Assembly (NCBI GenBank): GCA_003254885.1
Contig: QANT01003075.1
Location: 1-34,840 of the forward strand
Source of the DNA: Purshia tridentata
Lineage: Eukaryota; Streptophyta; Magnoliopsida; Rosales; Rosaceae
DNA: 34,840 bases
Reading direction: 5' to 3'
Both the position numbers and the translations under genes were made by a program. Every line of letters begins with the position of its first letter. Positions within the stretch are counted from its first letter, which is position 1. The notes beneath the pieces were generated by a model. That model searched no databases. It saw only the letters and a list, made by a program, of their open reading frames with translations, and was not told the origin of the DNA. Below, one piece after another: positions 31,096 to 34,840 of this stretch.

Positions 31096-31110
31096 ACACA
31101 ACGGTTAAAA
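31096..31110. repeat. Subterminal ACAACGGTT word
   Basis: ACACAACGGTTAAAA, a single-orientation copy of the subterminal motif. Related weaker copies are near 31053 (ACACATCGGTTTT) and 30971 (ACAATAGTTT). Confidence 0.65.
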
Positions 31111-31168
31111 TTAATTTTTCCTCATTACACATTTGTTTTATGTCTAAAAGCGAGCTAAAATATATTTC

Positions 31169-31200
31169 AAACAACGGTTTTTTAATAATAACCGTTGTTT
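31169..31200. repeat. Subterminal palindrome 2
   Basis: AAACAACGGTT (31169-31179) and AACCGTTGTTT (31190-31200) are perfect 11-bp arms around a 10-base AT-rich loop. Confidence 0.85.
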
Positions 31201-31294
31201 ATAGTGACTACTCATATCAGTATCCATGTCTACATGCATTTCTTACCTCGATTAAATTTACAAACTATTGTGTATAGTTAACCATTTATGTTAT

Positions 31295-31477
31295 ACTCAA
31301 GGTATTAAATTTCGTTTTTATAGGGTATCGAAATTTTTTAGGGTATATATTAAAATTTCGGCGAAATTTCAATATTTCCACGAAATTTCGGGCCGAAATT
31401 TCGAGACCCATCTCAGTTCAATTTCCCAATTTTTCGCGAAATTTTGGCGAAAAAGCATCGAAATTTTGACATCCCTG
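31295..31477. repeat. TTTCG-palindrome block with hAT-like ends
   Basis: About 180 bp with many CGAAATTTCG, GCGAAATTT and TTCGGGCCGAA words. The self-palindrome CGAAATTTCG occurs twice around GGC at 31381-31403. The left edge reads CAAGGTATTAAATTTCG (31298) and the right edge, on the reverse strand, CAGGGATGTCAAAATTTCG (ending at 31477). These resemble each other and have the CA-rGG start common in hAT elements, so this may be a small non-autonomous hAT or the end of a larger one. No convincing 8-bp target duplication is visible. A further inverted copy of the left edge lies at 32215-32232. Confidence 0.5.
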
Positions 31478-31835
31478 CTATATTTCACCCTTCTCTCTCG
31501 TTGGTTTCTTTGAAAATCCAACCCAGACAGCCTTTCTTCTCCACGCGATCCCTTCACCCGGAGCCAGACCTCACTTCGGTTGCTAGCGCACCATCTCCGG
31601 CGTGACCCGCAGCCACCCTCGACCCTCGACCTGTGCTGCGCGCTGTGCGCTGCGTCTACCTCTCTCTCCTTCGCTCCTTGCCGACCCGCAGCCATCTCCT
31701 CCTTATAAATCAGATCTTCACTCCGGCCGGCGACCCACGATCTGTAACCTGCAGGAGACACCCACCCAGCAGCCTCCTTCATCTCCAAGCCTTGTCCTTG
31801 TGTGCAAGTGAAAGTGCACCAGCTCAGCTGAAGGC
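31478..31835 (+). other. GC-rich block, possible promoter or captured exon
   Basis: C-rich, GC-rich stretch sharply different from the AT-rich DNA on both sides, with CT-rich tracts (TTCTCTCTCG, TCTCTCTCCTTCGC) and TATAAAT at 31704-31710. It could be the promoter and untranslated first exon of the downstream transposase, or a fragment picked up from a host gene. Open frames on both strands (up to about 190 codons on the minus strand) show no motif I recognise. Function is not established. Confidence 0.4.
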
Positions 31836-32865
31836 TGAAATAATAGCCCATGAAGCAGTGCAATTTTTTTTCGATCCTGGCCATCTCGAGCATCCGATCA
31901 ACATAATTTTTTGTGATTTTGTTTCCTCTTACCATGGGCTTTCAGTTTCCTAATATTTAGATTTCTAATTTGAAGAATTTATAATATTGAATTTTAGGAT
32001 GTTAGTTTTACTTTTTACACTAATTTTGGGTTTAAATTTAATTTTTATTTTTGACATATTTGATTAAGTAAAAATTGGGTTGTTTACTTGGGTTATCTCT
32101 AATTAAATTGTCTAGTATGAATGCATGATGAAATTATGCTTGATTTTGGGTTTGAATTTGATTTGAATCATTTGATATAAATTATAATTTAATATTAATT
32201 TTGAAACAATCATAGAAATTAATACCTTGAGTTTCTAACTAGAAGTCTAAAACTACTAAGTTAGTAAGTTTACTAGTCTAATATATATAGATAATAATTT
32301 ATTATGAAGTGAATTTTGAATTATGGTTATGAAACATGATTCATGAATCTATGGATTATAGATTTATAGTCTATATAAATTATAAGTTATAGAATTAGTA
32401 ATTTGGTATTGCCATTTGGTAGTTAGTAACTTACTACTAGTTAACTAGTTATTAATAACTTAATATCAATTCCATATACTAGTTAACTTAGTAACTTACT
32501 AGTTAACTACTAATTAGTATATGGAAATGGAATTCATAATAACTTATTAATATTATCAATTCCATAAACTAATTTCATATTTCCATTTAGCTTATGCAAT
32601 TGGCAAATGGAATTAGTAGTCACTAGTTTCAATTCAAGTTTGGTTACTTTGGTAATTTGGTGGTTTGATAAGTTTGGTAACTAATATTAAGAAATTGAGT
32701 AATATATTTTAAATGGTACATTTGTAAAATGAAATGAAATTGGCAATATGAAATTGGTAATACCTATATTTGTAACATCCAAATATGGGATTAGAATTTA
32801 GGTTTGGTAATACTAATTTGCTATTTTGTTAGTGACTTATATTGTGCATGTCTTTTTGTTAATAG
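31836..32865. other. AT-rich non-coding stretch, possibly a 5' UTR intron
   Basis: Very AT-rich from about 31950, with scrambled short words (ACTAGTTAACT, CAATTCCATA, TTAGTAACTTACTA) and a loose inverted repeat around 32470-32526 (CCATATACTAGTTAA against its mirror). It ends in TTTTTGTTAATAG (to 32865), a good intron 3' splice site 14 bases before the transposase ATG. I see no gene in it. Confidence 0.45.
32215..32232. repeat. Inverted partner of the 31295 motif
   Basis: AATACCTTGAGT (32221-32232) is the exact reverse complement of ACTCAAGGTATT (31295-31306). The match extends six more bases (GAAATT) if one T is gapped. Together they bracket about 940 bp. Confidence 0.6.
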
Positions 32866-33267
32866 GAATTTAGGATTCAATGGCCAACGAAGGAAGATCA
32901 CGCGATCCAACTTGGGAGCATGCAAATCCAATACAGGGCAGTAAACAAGGTTCAATATGCAAATATTGTGGCCTAACCATGAAGGGTGCTGGAGTAACCA
33001 GACTAAAATACCATCTTAGTGGTATGGATCCTGGAAATAATGTGCAACCATGCAAGCAAGTCCCACCAGAAGTGAAACAATACATCACTTCACGTCGAGG
33101 ACAAAGACATACTAATTTGAGTGACGATGAAGAGGATGATGATGATGAAGATCATAATGATGATATGGGGCCTGAGGAGCGAAGATATTTTCGAACTGCA
33201 CTTCAGCCTTTAGAGCAGCAGAATGGGAGAGAGAACACTTACATAATGTCTCAAATAGGGGACAAGG

Positions 33268-33297
33268 TTCTGGTTCTGGTTCTGGTTCTGACTCTGG
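33268..33297. repeat. GGTTCT microsatellite in the transposase linker
   Basis: About four GGTTCT repeats and a variant. In the frame of the downstream domain it reads Gly-Ser repeats, and in the upstream frame Val-Leu repeats. This shows the frame has already changed before this point. Confidence 0.75.
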
Positions 33298-34445
33298 TGC
33301 ACAGATGCGAAGAGGAGGGAGCATGAGGGAATCTTATTCAACACCAACACCTCCAATAGCACCAAGTTTGTACAAGGCATCGAAAGCACGCCAAAAGAGT
33401 GTTAAAAATCTCTTTTCTGGAGGGTCAATCAAAGAGGGGATGGGACGCTTGATCAGAAAGTTCTTCATCTATGAAAATGTTCCTCCTTCAAAGGCAGCAT
33501 CTCATCATTTTAAAAATTTAGTGATAGGATGTCAGCAAGCAGGATTAGGAGTGGACCCTCCATCACCTCACCAAATACGGGGCCCATATTTGAATCAGGA
33601 ATTTAAAGAGATGCAAGAGCATGTCAACCGATTGAAGACTGATTGGGCAACTTTTGGTTGCACCATCATGTGTGATGGTTGGACAGGTCCAACCAGATTG
33701 TCTATTATAAACTTCATGGTTTATTCAAAAGGGAAGACAGCATTCCTCAAGTCTGTTGATTCTTCAGATCGCATAAAGGATCATAAATACATATATGGAT
33801 TACTGAAGGATGTGATCGCAGAAGTTGGAGAGGTAAATATTGTTCAAATTGTGACAGATAATGGTTCTGCATTTGTCAAAGCAGGAAAGAAGATAATGAG
33901 TAAATACAATATCTACTGGACGTCGTGTGCAGCACATTGTATTGATCTCATGTTTGAGGAGATGGGAAAGAAAGAGCAGGTTGCTAGTATGATTAAAAAG
34001 GCTCGAATGATCTCAAATTTTATTTACAACCATAATTGGTTGTTAGCAAAGATGCGAGAAATTTGCAACGGAGATATTGTTCGTCCTGCTGCCACCCGAT
34101 TTGCTACAAACTATTTAGCATTGGATAGTTTGCATGATAATATGTTGGGGTTGAGACAACTGTTCACCAGTAATGATTGGTGTAATAGCACTTTCGTGCA
34201 TTCAGAGGCTGGTAGGATGGTTGAATCAATAGTACTTGATCTCAATTTTTGGGGACAAGTGAAAAAGGTTTGCTGTCTATTTGAACCTCTCTACGTTGTT
34301 TTACGTATCGTGGATACAGAAGTGTATCCTACCATGGGATCAATTTATGAGTTGATGCGTGTCGTGAAGGAGGAGCTAAACAAACTTTCGGGTGCACGGT
34401 GGGTGATAAAAATTATTAATGATCGATGGATTAAAACATTATACC

Positions 34446-34643
34446 ACGATTTGCATGCAGCAGGTAACCCAATCATTTATTTGCTATTTGGTTTTGAATC
34501 TTTTGATTATTTAAATTGATCTACTATATTTACTTGATACATGCACGATTTGCATGCAGCAGGTAACCCAATCATTTATTCGCTATTTGGTTTTGAATTT
34601 TTTGATTGTTTAAATTGATTTACTATATATACTTAATACATGC
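34446..34643. repeat. 99-bp tandem duplication across the exon/intron border
   Basis: ACGATTTGCATGCAGCAGGT... (34446-34544) is repeated at 34545-34643 with several substitutions. The unit holds the last 18 exon bases, the donor site and most of the intron. Removing one copy leaves an 83-bp intron. Confidence 0.88.
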
Positions 34644-34645
34644 AG
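34464..34645 (+). other. Intron of the hAT transposase, with donor duplication
   Basis: Donor CAG/GTAACC and acceptor ATGCAG/CATATT. Splicing restores Ala-Ala-Ala-Tyr-Tyr-Leu-Asn-Pro, the sequence expected at this point in the family. Reading through instead meets TGA at 34517. The intron is 182 bp, of which 99 bp comes from a tandem duplication. Confidence 0.85.
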
Positions 34646-34776
34646 CATATTATTTGAATCCTCGCTATCAGTATCAACCTGGCATCGGAGATGATAGTGA
34701 ACTTATTCGGGCAGTGCACAAAGTATTTTCAAAATTAGATCCTTATTGTTCGGAAGTTGGCCAATTTGGAAATGAG

Positions 34777-34840
34777 GTAAAATAATTTGCCCATAAATCC
34801 TTAGACTCCTTACGAGAAATATTAATATTTTATATAATTT
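34777..34840 (+). other. Start of next intron of the transposase, cut by window end
   Basis: GAG/GTAAAATAATTTG fits a plant donor, and reading through gives an immediate TAA. The sequence is AT-rich to the end of the window. Confidence 0.6.

Larger units (their letters stand above)
30835..31210 (+). mobile_element. CACTA-type transposon terminus and subterminal region
   Basis: The satellite is interrupted at CACTACTAGAAAAAAG (30835-30850), the form of plant CACTA (CMC/En-Spm) terminal inverted repeats. The next 360 bp carry repeated ACAACGGTT/AACCGTTGT words in both orientations, the usual place for binding sites of the transposase. The preceding ACA (30832-30834) could be the 3-bp target duplication. 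The opposite terminus is not in the window, so size, content and the partner duplication cannot be checked. No CACTA transposase domain is visible. Confidence 0.75.
32880..34776 (+). pseudogene. hAT-superfamily transposase (BED finger, DUF659), frameshifted and incomplete
   Basis: A DNA transposase of the plant BED/DUF659 hAT group. Start is ATG at 32880 (MANEGRSRDPTWEHANP). A BED-type zinc finger follows (CKYCG, RLKYHLSG, QPCKQVPPEVK; about 32958-33083), then an acidic Asp/Glu tract (33120-33160). After a one-base loss near 33206 the frame changes and gives a Gly-Ser linker, then KASKARQKSVKNLF and the DUF659 core (about 33480-33980: CTIMCDGWTGP, IVTDNGSAFVKAGKK, TSCAAHCIDLMFEEM), then NHNWLLAKMR and RPAATRFATNYLAL. 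The exon ends at 34463, an intron follows, and the next exon 34646-34776 continues YYLNPRYQYQPGIGDDSEL to FGNE. A further donor at 34777 follows. The C-terminal dimerisation domain lies outside the window. It is inactive as read because of the frameshift. Confidence 0.88.

Noticed and set aside
31369-31935. Minus-strand open frame of 188 codons across the TTTCG and GC-rich blocks
   Set aside because: It crosses two compositionally different blocks, and no motif or homologue is recognised. Its length is explained by high GC content.

Overview
This window is plant nuclear heterochromatin. About two thirds of it is one tandem satellite DNA, and the rest is transposable elements nested in or next to that satellite. 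The plant assignment rests on three things: L1-type LINEs with a DUF4283 plus zinc-knuckle ORF1 and a zf-RVT-like C-terminus, a BED/DUF659 hAT transposase with short introns, and a CACTA-type terminus. The species cannot be read from the sequence. I see no ordinary single-copy host gene, rRNA or tRNA.

Layout. Positions 1-7158, 13341-19909 and 22470-30834 are the satellite, all in one orientation. Its monomer is about 150 bp. Eight distinguishable monomer classes (called m1 to m8 here; lengths 151, 150, 150, 150, 150, 142, 149 and 137 in the first unit) repeat in fixed order, giving a higher-order repeat (HOR) of about 1180 bp. Nineteen HOR units or part-units can be followed. Several are shortened or lengthened through hybrid monomers, the expected trace of unequal exchange. 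Positions 7159-13340 are a full-length but decayed L1 LINE (LINE-1 below) inside an m4 monomer, with target-site duplications and an A-tail. Positions 19910-22469 are a second, 5'-truncated LINE of the same family (LINE-2) inside an m2 monomer. Both LINEs entered at the same place within the monomer, at GCACCG/AAAYGAYG.

At 30835 the satellite stops abruptly at a CACTA-type terminus (CACTACTAGAAAAAAG) followed by subterminal ACAACGGTT palindromes. Beyond it lie a block rich in TTTCG palindromes with hAT-like ends (31295-31477), a GC-rich block (about 31500-31830), an AT-rich stretch (31950-32865) and a hAT-superfamily transposase pseudogene (32880 to beyond 34776). The transposase has one frameshift, one clear intron carrying a tandem duplication, and a C-terminus outside the window.

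Nothing here looks able to work as a complete system: both LINEs have several stops and frameshifts, and the transposase is interrupted. The most interesting points are the 8-monomer HOR, a dyad-symmetric motif kept in most but not all monomer classes, the shared LINE entry site inside that dyad, and the small-scale duplications (33, 70, 99, 109, 126, 140 and 265 bp) that recur in every component. Percent identities and divergences given below were judged by eye, not computed.
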